Made by a program: the position numbers and the translations under genes. From an uncultured Clostridia bacterium (GTDB lineage Bacteria > Bacillota > Clostridia > Oscillospirales > Acutalibacteraceae): a DNA stretch of 64,000 nucleotides. Every line of letters begins with the position of its first letter. Positions within the stretch are counted from its first letter, which is position 1. Shown here in pieces: positions 51,068 through 59,877 of the stretch. A model generated the notes under the pieces. It was not told the origin of the DNA and ran no database searches. It was given only the letters and a program-made list of their open reading frames with translations. Location: the NCBI GenBank assembly GCA_937892115.1, contig CALAUI010000001.1, positions 74,985 to 138,984 on the forward strand, read 5' to 3'.

Positions 51068-52048
51068 ATGAATAAGGCCTCTAAAATTGCAATAGGTGTA
51101 TCTGCTGCTGTATTAGGAACAACTGCCGTACTCAGTTTTTTTCTTGTTGAAGAAGTAATGTATCACAAGCCGCTGATTTTTCCTAAGGTTTCAAAAATAA
51201 TGACCAAAAAATTCGTAGAAGATAATGGCGGCGAAGAAGAACATAAGGTTCAGTCAAAGGTTGAAGAAAACAGAGAGTGGTTCCGTTCAGTAAAGCCGGT
51301 TGAATACGATATGATAAATTCAGAGGGACTTAAGCTTCACGGTTACCTTTTTCCTGCCGATGAAAAATCGGATGTTTATGTAGTCTGCTGTCACGGATAT
51401 ACCAGCAGCGGTTACGGCGATTATTCACTCAAAGCCAAATTCTGGCATGATTGCGGATATAATGTATTTCTTGTTGACCATCGTTGTCACGGCAAGAGTG
51501 AAGGCAAGTGGATCGGATTTGGTTACCATGAAAGAAAGGATACTCTTGAGTGGCTTGAATTTCTTAAGAAAAAATTCGGCGAGGATATAAGATTTGTACT
51601 TCACGGTATATCAATGGGCAGTGCTACCGTAATGATGATGAGCGGCAGCAATGAGCTTCCGTCTAATGTCAAGTGTACTGTTGCCGACTGCGGCTATACT
51701 TCCTGCCGTGATGAACTAAAATACGGCCTTAATGAGGTCGCTCATCTTCCCGATTTTCCTTTCCTTTACACCGGCAACATAGTAAATAAGATTGTAAACG
51801 GTTACGATTTCAATGACCCCAATCCTCTTGAAAGCGTAAAGCATGCAAAGGTCCCCATTCTTTTTATTCACGGAGGAAATGATTTGTTTGTTCCTACCAG
51901 AATGGGAAAAGAACTGTACGAAGCTTGTTCAAGTGAAAAGAAGGAACTGCTTATCATTGACGGTGCAGGTCATACCGAAAGTCATTGGGTTGATCCTCTT
52001 AAATACGAAGATAAAGCGACGTCATTCGTAAAAGAAGTTCTCGGCTGA
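51068..52048 (+). CDS. Membrane-anchored alpha/beta hydrolase (S33-like)
   Basis: 326 residues. An N-terminal helix (about 5-25) is a probable anchor. The hydrolase domain has VVCCHGYTSSGYG (oxyanion region), VFLVDHRCHGKSEG, the nucleophile elbow LHGISMGSATV, the acid in GGNDLFVPT and the base in GAGHTESHW. This pattern is that of the YqkD/serine aminopeptidase S33 group of hydrolases, whose substrates are mostly unknown esters or peptides. AAGGAG lies before ATG 51068. Third hydrolytic partner of the DUF5058 operon. Confidence 0.85.
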   Translation: MNKASKIAIGVSAAVLGTTAVLSFFLVEEVMYHKPLIFPKVSKIMTKKFVEDNGGEEEHKVQSKVEENREWFRSVKPVEYDMINSEGLKLHGYLFPADEKSDVYVVCCHGYTSSGYGDYSLKAKFWHDCGYNVFLVDHRCHGKSEGKWIGFGYHERKDTLEWLEFLKKKFGEDIRFVLHGISMGSATVMMMSGSNELPSNVKCTVADCGYTSCRDELKYGLNEVAHLPDFPFLYTGNIVNKIVNGYDFNDPNPLESVKHAKVPILFIHGGNDLFVPTRMGKELYEACSSEKKELLIIDGAGHTESHWVDPLKYEDKATSFVKEVLG

Positions 52049-52062
52049 TTCAGGTGTATATT

Positions 52063-53097
52063 ATGAGCAGATTAGAAGATAATCTATATTCAAAACGAAT
52101 ATTGAAATTCAAAAACGGTAAATTCAGAGTTCTTGTTTTATCTGATATTCACGGTATAAAAAACTATGATACCCGTCTTATCAGAGATCTGGACGCGATT
52201 CTTGACGGTGTTAAACCCGATGTGGTTTTGCTGAATGGTGATGTTGGCTGGAAGGATGCGGTTGACGGCATTGATACCTTTACGCAGTTTCTTTCTGATA
52301 TCGTATCACCGATTGAAAAGAGAAATATTCCCTGGGCTCATGCTTTCGGGAATCACGATGACGAGAGGGGACTTGATAACGAAACTCAGTTTCCCGTTTA
52401 TGCATCTCATCCGAATTGCCTTTCAAAGCACGGACCCGATGATATAGACGGTACCGCAAATTACGTTTTGCCTGTATATAACACTGCAGGGACTGAAATC
52501 GCTCTCAATATATGGGCTCTTGACTCTCATGATTCCATGAACGATTACATAAGAGAACATAAGCTTAACAGCGATCCTTGGTTTTTTAAGCTTCCTGACC
52601 CTCTATATCCTTACAGCGGTTATGATATGCCTCGCTTCAGTCAGATAATGTGGTACTGGCAATCGTCGGAAGAGCTTAATAAATTTGCAGGCAAAAAAAT
52701 TCCCGGTCTTATGTTTTTCCATATTCCGATACCCGAGTTTATAACTCTTTACAGAAATGCCGCACAGACTAAATATGAAGGTATAAGAAGAGAATCGGTC
52801 GGATGCGGACCTTTTAATTCGGGCTTATTCAATGCTCTTGTTGAAAGGGAAGAAGTTGATATGCTTATCTGCGGTCATGACCATATCAATGATTTTTCCG
52901 GCTCATTCTGTAATATTACTCTTGCTATGGACGGCGGTCTTTCCTACGACGGATATTGCGATGACGATATAAGGGGCGGCAGAGTCGTTGACTATAACGA
53001 GAATGATATCCGACATCCCGTCACCTATATGGTAAGGTCGGGAGATTTTGTTGAAGACTATCCGGGAAAGTGTAAAAGAATATACGGTGAAGAGTAA
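52063..53097 (+). CDS. Calcineurin-like metallophosphoesterase
   Basis: 344 residues. VLVLSDIHG (Asp-x-His), LLNGDVGW (Gly-Asp), AFGNHDDERG (Gly-Asn-His-Asp), FFHIPIPEF and CGHDHINDF (Gly-His-x-His) are the full set of binuclear metal motifs. The arrangement resembles the plant purple-acid-like/Dcr2-type (Ser/Thr phosphatase-like) phosphoesterases of bacteria. There is no signal peptide. I start at ATG 52063, seven bases after CAGGTG, not at GTG 52054, which is inside that site. It lies 14 bases behind the S33-type gene and probably ends the operon. Confidence 0.87.
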   Translation: MSRLEDNLYSKRILKFKNGKFRVLVLSDIHGIKNYDTRLIRDLDAILDGVKPDVVLLNGDVGWKDAVDGIDTFTQFLSDIVSPIEKRNIPWAHAFGNHDDERGLDNETQFPVYASHPNCLSKHGPDDIDGTANYVLPVYNTAGTEIALNIWALDSHDSMNDYIREHKLNSDPWFFKLPDPLYPYSGYDMPRFSQIMWYWQSSEELNKFAGKKIPGLMFFHIPIPEFITLYRNAAQTKYEGIRRESVGCGPFNSGLFNALVEREEVDMLICGHDHINDFSGSFCNITLAMDGGLSYDGYCDDDIRGGRVVDYNENDIRHPVTYMVRSGDFVEDYPGKCKRIYGEE

Positions 53098-53130
53098 TTT
53101 TTTTCTTATAAATTTGTAGAATAATGAAAT

Positions 53131-53147
53131 TGATTGTGATACAATCA
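53131..53147 (+). promoter_or_regulatory. Palindrome overlapping the iolD promoter
   Basis: Perfect repeat TGATTGT-GAT-ACAATCA. TGATACAAT inside it is an extended -10 box (TACAAT at 53140-53145), so a regulator bound here would block transcription of iolDE. No Iol regulator gene is nearby. Confidence 0.6.
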
Positions 53148-53197
53148 GTTACAGTCAGGTAAATTATATGAGAAAATAAACTGAAAGGATAGATTGT

Positions 53198-55045
53198 ATG
53201 AAGCTTACAATGTCACAGGCGCTTGTCAAATTCCTTGATAATCAATATGTCAGCTTTGACGGTGTTGAATCCAAATTTGTTGAAGGTATTTTCGGTATTT
53301 TCGGTCATGGCTGTGTCGTAGGACTCGGTCAGGCACTTGAGCAGGGAGGTCATAACCTGAAATTTTATCAGGGTCATAATGAGCAGGGTATGGCTCAGGC
53401 GGCTACTGCTTACGCTAAGCAGATGCATCGCCGTAAGATTATTGCCTGTACGTCTTCGATAGGTCCCGGTGCTCTTAATATGGTTACTGCAGCAGGTACT
53501 GCAACAGCAAACAGAATTCCTCTTTTGCTTCTTCCCGGTGATACATTTGCCTGCCGTCAGCCCGATCCTGTACTTCAGCAGGTTGAACAGCCCACCTCGT
53601 ATGCAACTACTGCAAATGATGCTTTCAAGGCAGTTACAAAATATTGGGACAGAATTGTCAGACCCGAACAGCTTATGACGGCTTGCCTCAATGCTATGAG
53701 AGTTCTTACCGATCCTGCCGAAACGGGTGCGGTCTGCCTTGCGATGCCTCAGGACGTTGAAGGTGAAGCTTTTGATTATCCGGATTATTTCCTTGCCAAG
53801 AGAGTATGGTATATGGACAGAAGAATTCCTACTGACCGTGAACTCGCAATGGCAATTGATTTGATTAAAAATTCAAAGAATCCCATACTCATCGTCGGTG
53901 GTGGCTGTACTTATTCTGAGGCAGATGAGGCGGCGGTTAAATTTGCGGAAAAGTTTAATATTCCCATTACCGAAACTCAGGCGGGCAAGGGCAATATTCC
54001 CTGGAATCTTCCTTTGAACGTAGGCGGTATCGGTGTAACAGGCGGTGCTGCTGCAAATAAGCTCGCCAAAAAGGCAGACCTTATTATTTGTGCCGGTACA
54101 AGACTTACTGATTTTACAACCTCATCTAAGTGGCTTTTCCAAAAGAACGGTGTAAAGATGCTTTCTATCAATGTAAGCTCTTTTGATGCTTTTAAAATGG
54201 ATGCCGCTGCTGTTGTTGCCGATGCAAAGGTTACGCTTGAAAAACTTACCGACTCTATTGACGGCTATTCTTCCGAATGGGGCAATGAAATAAAAGCGAT
54301 AAAAGATGAATATATGGCTGAAGTTGACCGTAATTACAACGTAGAACTTGAAAACGGTCTTTCACAGACAAGAGCCCTCGGCGAAATCAATAAGTTTATC
54401 GCAGAGGATGCAATTGCAGTAGGATCAGCCGGCTCACTTCCCGGATGTATGCAGAGACTTTGGAGAAGCACTAAGCCAGGTACCTATAATATGGAATACG
54501 GTTTCTCTTGTATGGGCTATGAAATCTGCGGCGCTCTCGGTGTTAAGATTGCATGTCCCGATAAAGAAGTCTACACTATGTGCGGCGATGGCTCTTTCCT
54601 TATGCTTCACAGTGAACTCTATACGGCCGTTATGGAAAATCTTAAGATAAACGTAATGCTATTTGACAACAGCGGATGGGGATGTATTGAAAATCTTCAG
54701 AATAATCAGGGTACCGATACTTATTGTACAAGATTTCTTGCCAGAAATCCGGAAACCGGTATGCTTGACGGTGATATCGTCCCGATTGATTTCGCAAAGA
54801 TTGCAGAGGGTTACGGCTGTAAAGCTTACAGATGCACAAATGTTGAAGAACTTAAAGCTGCTCTTGAAGATTCACTCAAGCAGTCCGTTTCGTGCTTGTT
54901 TGATATAAAGGTGGCTCATAAGAGTATGAGTGACGGATACGATGCCTGGTGGCGCGTAGGTGTAGCGGAAGTTTCCGAAAGTGAAACTGTTAAAGCAGCT
55001 TACGAAGATATGCAGGCAAACATTAAAAAAGCAAGATTATATTGA
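53198..55045 (+). CDS. iolD: 3D-(3,5/4)-trihydroxycyclohexane-1,2-dione hydrolase
   Basis: 615 residues, ThDP-dependent enzyme. YQGHNEQGMAQAATAYAKQM contains the Glu that activates ThDP, and CGDGSFLMLHSELYTAVMEN with LFDNSGWG is the ThDP/Mg binding motif. The length and the early VKFLDNQYVSFDGVE segment fit IolD. It hydrolyses the ring of trihydroxycyclohexanedione to 5-deoxy-glucuronate in myo-inositol catabolism. ATG 53198 has GAAAGGAT upstream. iolE follows after 22 bases, but no other iol gene is in the window. Confidence 0.95.
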   Translation: MKLTMSQALVKFLDNQYVSFDGVESKFVEGIFGIFGHGCVVGLGQALEQGGHNLKFYQGHNEQGMAQAATAYAKQMHRRKIIACTSSIGPGALNMVTAAGTATANRIPLLLLPGDTFACRQPDPVLQQVEQPTSYATTANDAFKAVTKYWDRIVRPEQLMTACLNAMRVLTDPAETGAVCLAMPQDVEGEAFDYPDYFLAKRVWYMDRRIPTDRELAMAIDLIKNSKNPILIVGGGCTYSEADEAAVKFAEKFNIPITETQAGKGNIPWNLPLNVGGIGVTGGAAANKLAKKADLIICAGTRLTDFTTSSKWLFQKNGVKMLSINVSSFDAFKMDAAAVVADAKVTLEKLTDSIDGYSSEWGNEIKAIKDEYMAEVDRNYNVELENGLSQTRALGEINKFIAEDAIAVGSAGSLPGCMQRLWRSTKPGTYNMEYGFSCMGYEICGALGVKIACPDKEVYTMCGDGSFLMLHSELYTAVMENLKINVMLFDNSGWGCIENLQNNQGTDTYCTRFLARNPETGMLDGDIVPIDFAKIAEGYGCKAYRCTNVEELKAALEDSLKQSVSCLFDIKVAHKSMSDGYDAWWRVGVAEVSESETVKAAYEDMQANIKKARLY

Positions 55046-55067
55046 TATTATTTCCGGAGGAATAAAT

Positions 55068-55961
55068 ATGCTTAATAAAGAAAAAGTATCACTTGCAATT
55101 GCACCTATCGCATGGACAAACGATGACCTTCCCGACCTTGGTGCCGAGAACACTTTTGAACAGTGCATTTCCGAAATGGCACTTAGCGGATTCAAAGGCA
55201 GCGAAATCGGTAATAAGTATCCCAAAGATGTTGAGACACTTAAGCACAAGCTTGACGTAAGAGGACTTCGTATCTGTAACGCCTGGTTTTCATCTCTCCT
55301 TCTTTCTGATGGTTATGATGCAACTATTGAAGCGTTTATTAAACACAGAGATTTCCTTTATGACCTCGGTGCAAGAGTTATAGGTGCTTCAGAGCAGGGC
55401 AATTCAATTCAGGGCACAAACAAGTCAATTTTCGGCGACAAACCCGTTTATACTGACGAACAGTGGGCGCTTATTGCAAAGGGTTTCAACGAAATGGGAC
55501 GTCTTGCAAAAGAAAAGGGAATGTACTTTACCGTTCATCATCACATGGGAACAGGGGTACAGACAGAAGCTGAAATTGATAAACTGATGGAAATTACCGA
55601 TCCCGATCTGGTTTATCTTCTTTATGATACCGGTCATCTTGCTTTCAGCGGTGAGGATGCAATCGGTGTACTTAAAAAGTACGTCAAGAGAGTAAAGCAT
55701 GTTCATCTTAAGAGCACCAGACTTGATGTTATTGCAGAAGGTAAAGAAAAGGGATGGAGCTTCCTTGACTGTGTCAGAGCAGGAGCTTTTACAGTTCCCG
55801 GTGACGGAGATTTTGATTTCACTCCCGTTTTTGATATTCTTTCTGAAGCTGATTACGAGGGCTGGGTCGTAGTTGAAGCAGAGCAGGACCCCGCCAAAGC
55901 CAACCCCTATGAGTATGCTTGCCTCGCAAGAAAATATATTTCCGAGAAAACCGGCTTATAA
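55068..55961 (+). CDS. iolE: Myo-inosose-2 dehydratase
   Basis: 297 residues, xylose-isomerase-like TIM barrel. IAPIAWTNDDLPDLG is the IolE start, FKGSEIGNKYP, FTVHHHMGTGVQTEAEID, LLYDTGHLAFSG and VKHVHLKS carry the metal ligands, and GDGDFDFTPVF with VVVEAEQDP closes the site. It dehydrates 2-keto-myo-inositol to give the IolD substrate. The start at ATG 55068 behind CCGGAGG is clear, the longer frame being inside iolD. A strong terminator follows. Confidence 0.95.
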   Translation: MLNKEKVSLAIAPIAWTNDDLPDLGAENTFEQCISEMALSGFKGSEIGNKYPKDVETLKHKLDVRGLRICNAWFSSLLLSDGYDATIEAFIKHRDFLYDLGARVIGASEQGNSIQGTNKSIFGDKPVYTDEQWALIAKGFNEMGRLAKEKGMYFTVHHHMGTGVQTEAEIDKLMEITDPDLVYLLYDTGHLAFSGEDAIGVLKKYVKRVKHVHLKSTRLDVIAEGKEKGWSFLDCVRAGAFTVPGDGDFDFTPVFDILSEADYEGWVVVEAEQDPAKANPYEYACLARKYISEKTGL

Positions 55962-55969
55962 TAAACGAA

Positions 55970-56001
55970 AAGACCTCTCCGAGCGGAGAGGTCTTAATTT
56001 T
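55970..56001. terminator. Terminator after iolE
   Basis: Eleven- to twelve-pair stem AAGACCTCTCC / GGAGAGGTCTT with a four-base loop, then AATTTTTGCTTTT on the plus side. It also lies just beyond the stop of the convergent peptidase gene. Confidence 0.9.
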
Positions 56002-56022
56002 TGCTTTTGTTTTTTACAATAA

Positions 56023-57276
56023 TTACTGCTTTGCGCCGTTATCAAACTTTTCAAGAACTTTAACCGATACAGCGAAGCAATCTGCAAGACCGTCAAGGTT
56101 CATATTGCTCCATGTATCTTTTCTGGTATGATAATAGCTTTCAAGCTTATGGTTAAGACCGGTAATACCGGTTGATCTTAAACCTGCCTGAGAGAATGCA
56201 GCGTTATCTGTTGCACCGCCAAGAGGAGGAACCATACCCTTGTTGCATACGATTCCGAGTTCCTGAGCAGATTCCATAAACAGATCGGAAACGTCTTTAT
56301 CTGCTTTTACTGTTGCGTTAAGGTCACGGTAGTTTACAAGCAGATATTTGGGATCATAAATTGTATCGTATGAATAAATGAATGTGGGAACGTCTTTCCA
56401 TTCATCGGGATGTGCTTCACACCATGCTTTTGAGCCGCGAAGACCTGCTTCTTCAGAACCGGTAAGGCAAACGCAGATCTCTGTGTTTTCAAGTTCAATC
56501 TGTTCATCGGCAAGTGCCTTGAGAATGGCAATACCCATATAACAGCCGGAAAGGTTATCGTTAGCGCCGTCAACGACTCTCTTATAGTTTACCATGAAAT
56601 AAAGACCAATAAGGAAGGGAACGAAAAGAAGTCCCCAAAGACCAGCAGTCTTGATTTTTGCAAGGTCGCCGCCGGTGATGGCTGTAATTGCGGTAATGAT
56701 TGAAAGAACAAGATAATAAACTGCACCGAGAGCACAGATGATAGCGTGTCCTTCAAAACCGACACCGCCGAGTGCATAGTTTACAGGCCATTCCCATGCA
56801 GCATCGGGGTGACCGTTGAAAACGATTCTTCTCTTTACTTCACCTGTGGGTTTCTTATAAGCGGTAACGTTATGACCTGTTTTTTCGGGGAAAACAAAGT
56901 CAATTGCTTTTTTATAAAGACCAAACTGAAGGAGAGCAAGTGCAAGTCCTAAAATGATGAGGATAGCACCGATAAAAGGAAGGACTTTTGCGCCGCCGCA
57001 AAATGTACTGACGAAGAAGAGTGCAATTGCCGCAAGAACAAATGAAATTGTGAAAATAATCCAGCCGAAGAATGATCTCGGATTTTCTTTGAATCCTTCA
57101 ACTTCAACTCTGTCACAGCCGAGTCTCTTCATTACATCGCCCATATATTCGCAGGCTTGAAGTTCACCGTTTGAGCCGGGTTCTCTTTTTTCAAATTTGG
57201 TACAGATATGTCTGATTTCCTGATACATATACCTTGCGTAACCGGATTTCTTTTCAATGATTTTTGATAAGTCCAT
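56023..57276 (-). CDS. M28-family zinc peptidase with internal membrane helices
   Basis: 417 residues. M28 motifs are FNGHPDAAWEW (first His/Asp), GANDNLSGC (bridging Asp), GSEEAGLRGSKAW (catalytic Glu pair) and, towards the end, GGATDNAAFSQ. Hydrophobic blocks at about residues 70-125 and 190-245 insert two to four transmembrane helices within the peptidase, so the enzyme should sit in the membrane. M28 enzymes are amino- or carboxypeptidases using two zinc ions. ATG 57276 has AAAAGGAGAT upstream; the longer frame has no ribosome site. Confidence 0.85.
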   Translation of the reverse strand: MDLSKIIEKKSGYARYMYQEIRHICTKFEKREPGSNGELQACEYMGDVMKRLGCDRVEVEGFKENPRSFFGWIIFTISFVLAAIALFFVSTFCGGAKVLPFIGAILIILGLALALLQFGLYKKAIDFVFPEKTGHNVTAYKKPTGEVKRRIVFNGHPDAAWEWPVNYALGGVGFEGHAIICALGAVYYLVLSIITAITAITGGDLAKIKTAGLWGLLFVPFLIGLYFMVNYKRVVDGANDNLSGCYMGIAILKALADEQIELENTEICVCLTGSEEAGLRGSKAWCEAHPDEWKDVPTFIYSYDTIYDPKYLLVNYRDLNATVKADKDVSDLFMESAQELGIVCNKGMVPPLGGATDNAAFSQAGLRSTGITGLNHKLESYYHTRKDTWSNMNLDGLADCFAVSVKVLEKFDNGAKQ

Positions 57277-57307
57277 TTTTATATCTCCTTTTTTAATATT
57301 TACTTTA

Positions 57308-57335
57308 TTATTACAAATCAGACTTAAATAGTCAA
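57308..57335 (-). promoter_or_regulatory. Promoter of the M28 peptidase gene
   Basis: Minus strand: TTGACT (57330-57335), 16-base spacer, TAATAA (57308-57313). Confidence 0.7.
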
Positions 57336-57391
57336 GCCGAAAATAAGACAGATTTTTTGTGCAAATTGACATCTTTGTCTATATAAATCTT

Positions 57392-57420
57392 TTGACTTTG
57401 AAGTAAAAATATCATATAAT
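57392..57420 (+). promoter_or_regulatory. Promoter of ligA
   Basis: TTGACT (57392-57397), 17-base spacer, consensus TATAAT (57415-57420). Transcription should begin near 57427, after the first in-frame ATG (57421), which decides the ligA start at 57439. Confidence 0.85.
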
Positions 57421-57438
57421 ATGTCAGAGGTGCTATTT

Positions 57439-59445
57439 ATGACAGAACTTGAGTATTTATCTCTGATTCAGACCGTAAATTATCATATGAATCTTTATTA
57501 TAATATGGATGAGCCCGAAATCAGTGATTATGAATATGATAAAATGATACAGCAGCTTAAAACTGCTGAAAAGGAACATCCGGATTGGGTTACCCCCGAT
57601 TCACCTACGCAAAAAATCGGCGGAGTTGCCAAAAGAGAAGCGGGCGTAAAAATCACACACGACGTTCCGATGCTTTCCATTGAAGATGTTTTCAGCAAGT
57701 CGGATGTTATCGCATGGGTTGAAAAGGTCCATTCTCTTCATCCTGATTGTACTTTTTCCGTTGAAACAAAAATTGACGGTCTTTCGGCGACTCTGCGTTA
57801 TGAGAGAAAACAGGACGGTAAGCTTCATCTTGTTCTTTGTGAAACACGCGGAGACGGCGTTATCGGTGAAGATGTTACCGCCAATGCGATGGTAATACCG
57901 GATTGTAAGAAAATAATCGACTTGCCTTATGATTCGCTTCAGCTTCGCGGAGAAATATATATGAGTCATGAGGACTTTGAAAGGTTTAATTCCATTCAGG
58001 AACTGAACGGTAAGAAGACAGCCGCAAATCCGAGAAATCTTGCAGCAGGTACTTTGAGACAACTTGATCCTACTATAACAAGAGAACGCGGTCTGAAAAT
58101 GTTTATATTCAATGTTCAAATCGGCCCCGATGAACTTACTGACAGTCATATCGGGGGAATGGAAATGCTTGCTTCGGCAGGTGTCCCTGTTGTCTTCAAT
58201 AAGAAGTGTAAAACGGCAGATGATATTATATCCGTGATAGATATGATCGGTGAAATGCGCAGCACACTTCCCTATGATATTGACGGTGCTGTGATTAAGA
58301 TTGATGAAATAAGGTACAGAGATGATTTCCCTGCCGGCAGCAAATACTCCAGCGGACATATCGCTTATAAGTATCCTCCGGAGGAAAGAGTAGTGGTAAT
58401 TGACGATATCCTCGTAGATGTCGGACGTACCGGAAAGCTTACTTTTACCGGAGTATTTCACGATAAGGAAACCGGAAAACCTGCGCGTCTTTGCGGTACT
58501 TCCGTTTCAAGAGCTACACTACATAACCAGGATTATATCAATTCAATGAAAATCGGTATCGGCGGGTCTTATAAGCTTTTCAAAAGTGGCGAAATCATCC
58601 CCAAAATTAACGGATGTGTAACTGAACCCAAAACAGTATTTGTTTCTCCCGATAAGTGCCCGGTTTGCTCGGAAAAGCTTGTAAGAGAAGAAGATACAGC
58701 AGATATCAGATGTATTAATCCTTTATGCCATGCTCAACTTACAAGAACAATAGCATATTTTACCTCTCTTGATTGTATGAACATAATGGGACTCGGCGAA
58801 ACCATAGTTGATTCTCTTGTCAAAGAGGGTTACCTTAACGGCTATGCCGATATATACAGGTTAAAGGATTACAGGGATGAACTGATTGAGAAGGGAATCA
58901 TCGGTAAAGAAAAAAACACGGATAAGATACTCGAAGCGATAGAAAAATCAAAATCAAACGATGCATATAATGTGCTTACCGCTCTCGGAATCAGAAACGT
59001 GGGTAAACAGACAGCAAAGGATATTATGAAGCACTTTGATTCAATTCCTCTGCTTGCTTCTGCATCTGCTGATGAGCTGACCGCTATTGATGATATCGGT
59101 GAAACGACTGCTCTTTGCATTACTGAATTTTTCTCTTCCGTTTCCGGTAAGAAATCTCTCGAAGAACTTATTGAATACGGTGTTAATGTATACGCTTCCG
59201 AATCCGATGATACTACAGATAAACTTTCGGGTCTTACGTTTGTGGTAACGGGAACGTTACCGACACTCGGAAGAAAGGAAGTAACTGAACTTATAGAAAA
59301 AAACGGCGGTAAATGTGCCGGGTCGGTAAGTAAAAAAACTTCGTTTGTTGTTGCCGGTGAAGCAGCCGGTTCAAAGCTTGACAAAGCTAACGAACTCGGT
59401 ATTAAAGTTATTGATGAACATGATCTGCTTGATATGCTCAAATAA
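57439..59445 (+). CDS. ligA: NAD+-dependent DNA ligase
   Basis: 668 residues, normal length. Order: domain Ia with YYNMDEPEISDYEYD, the adenylation site VETKIDGLSATLRYE (nucleophile Lys), ETRGDGVIGEDVT, RNLAAGTLRQLD, an OB fold, the four-Cys zinc finger (CPVCSEKL...CINPLCHAQ), helix-hairpin-helix repeats and a C-terminal BRCT domain (LSGLTFVVTGTLPTLGRKEV). It seals nicks during replication and repair. ATG 57439 has AGAGGTG at good spacing, and the promoter position rules out ATG 57421. Followed by rnpB. Confidence 0.97.
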   Translation: MTELEYLSLIQTVNYHMNLYYNMDEPEISDYEYDKMIQQLKTAEKEHPDWVTPDSPTQKIGGVAKREAGVKITHDVPMLSIEDVFSKSDVIAWVEKVHSLHPDCTFSVETKIDGLSATLRYERKQDGKLHLVLCETRGDGVIGEDVTANAMVIPDCKKIIDLPYDSLQLRGEIYMSHEDFERFNSIQELNGKKTAANPRNLAAGTLRQLDPTITRERGLKMFIFNVQIGPDELTDSHIGGMEMLASAGVPVVFNKKCKTADDIISVIDMIGEMRSTLPYDIDGAVIKIDEIRYRDDFPAGSKYSSGHIAYKYPPEERVVVIDDILVDVGRTGKLTFTGVFHDKETGKPARLCGTSVSRATLHNQDYINSMKIGIGGSYKLFKSGEIIPKINGCVTEPKTVFVSPDKCPVCSEKLVREEDTADIRCINPLCHAQLTRTIAYFTSLDCMNIMGLGETIVDSLVKEGYLNGYADIYRLKDYRDELIEKGIIGKEKNTDKILEAIEKSKSNDAYNVLTALGIRNVGKQTAKDIMKHFDSIPLLASASADELTAIDDIGETTALCITEFFSSVSGKKSLEELIEYGVNVYASESDDTTDKLSGLTFVVTGTLPTLGRKEVTELIEKNGGKCAGSVSKKTSFVVAGEAAGSKLDKANELGIKVIDEHDLLDMLK

Positions 59446-59449
59446 TAAT

Positions 59450-59478
59450 TTGACAACATAATGTAAATGATATAAAAT
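59450..59478 (+). promoter_or_regulatory. Promoter of rnpB
   Basis: TTGACA (59450-59455), 17-base spacer, TAAAAT (59473-59478); the -10 ends seven bases before the predicted 5' end of RNase P RNA. Confidence 0.85.
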
Positions 59479-59484
59479 AACCAA

Positions 59485-59829
59485 TTGTGAGAAGGCTGGG
59501 CAGTCGCGCACTTATGTGTGAGGAAAGTCCGAGCTTCACAGAGCAGGATAACGGCTAACGGCCGCCGAGGGTGACCTTAGGGAAAGTGCAACAGAGATAT
59601 ACCGCCGGTATTCCGGTAAGGGTGGAAAGGCGAGGTAAGAGCTCACCGGCATACGGGGAACCGTATGGCCCTGCAAACCCTATCCGAAGCAACACCGACT
59701 GGAGGTGGGAGTAATCCCTGCGTCTGCTCGACGATACTCCGAAAGGTGGCTATAAGTCTTTCAGCAATGAAAGTCGCAGACAGATGATTGCCTTAAATGA
59801 CAGAACTCGGCTTACAAGCCTTCTCACAA
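59485..59829 (+). ncRNA. rnpB: RNase P RNA, bacterial type A
   Basis: The catalytic RNA that matures tRNA 5' ends. The outer stem P1 is TTGTGAGAAGGCT (59485) with AGCCTTCTCACAA (ending 59829). Conserved elements are present in order: GAGGAAAGTCCGAGCT, ACAGAGCAGGATAACGGC, AGGGAAAGTGCAACAGAGA, GGTAAGAGCTCACCG, CCCTGCAAACCCTATCCG, GAAGCAACACCGACT, and GACAGAACTCGGCTTAC near the 3' end. The layout and the ~345-base length fit type A, as in Clostridia, not the type B of Bacilli. A short T run directly after P1 may act in termination. Confidence 0.95.
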
Positions 59830-59877
59830 TTTTTAATAATCATAGCGGGATTATTCCGCTGCTTTCTGCTACAGACT

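Noticed and set aside
57601..58461. Long open frame of 286 codons on the minus strand
   Set aside because: It lies wholly opposite ligA, has no ribosome site and a Cys/His-rich, low-sense composition typical of an antisense shadow.
59797..59877. Longer N-terminus for recD2
   Set aside because: These codons lie in the 3' end of RNase P RNA, and the predicted residues do not belong to the RecD2 family.
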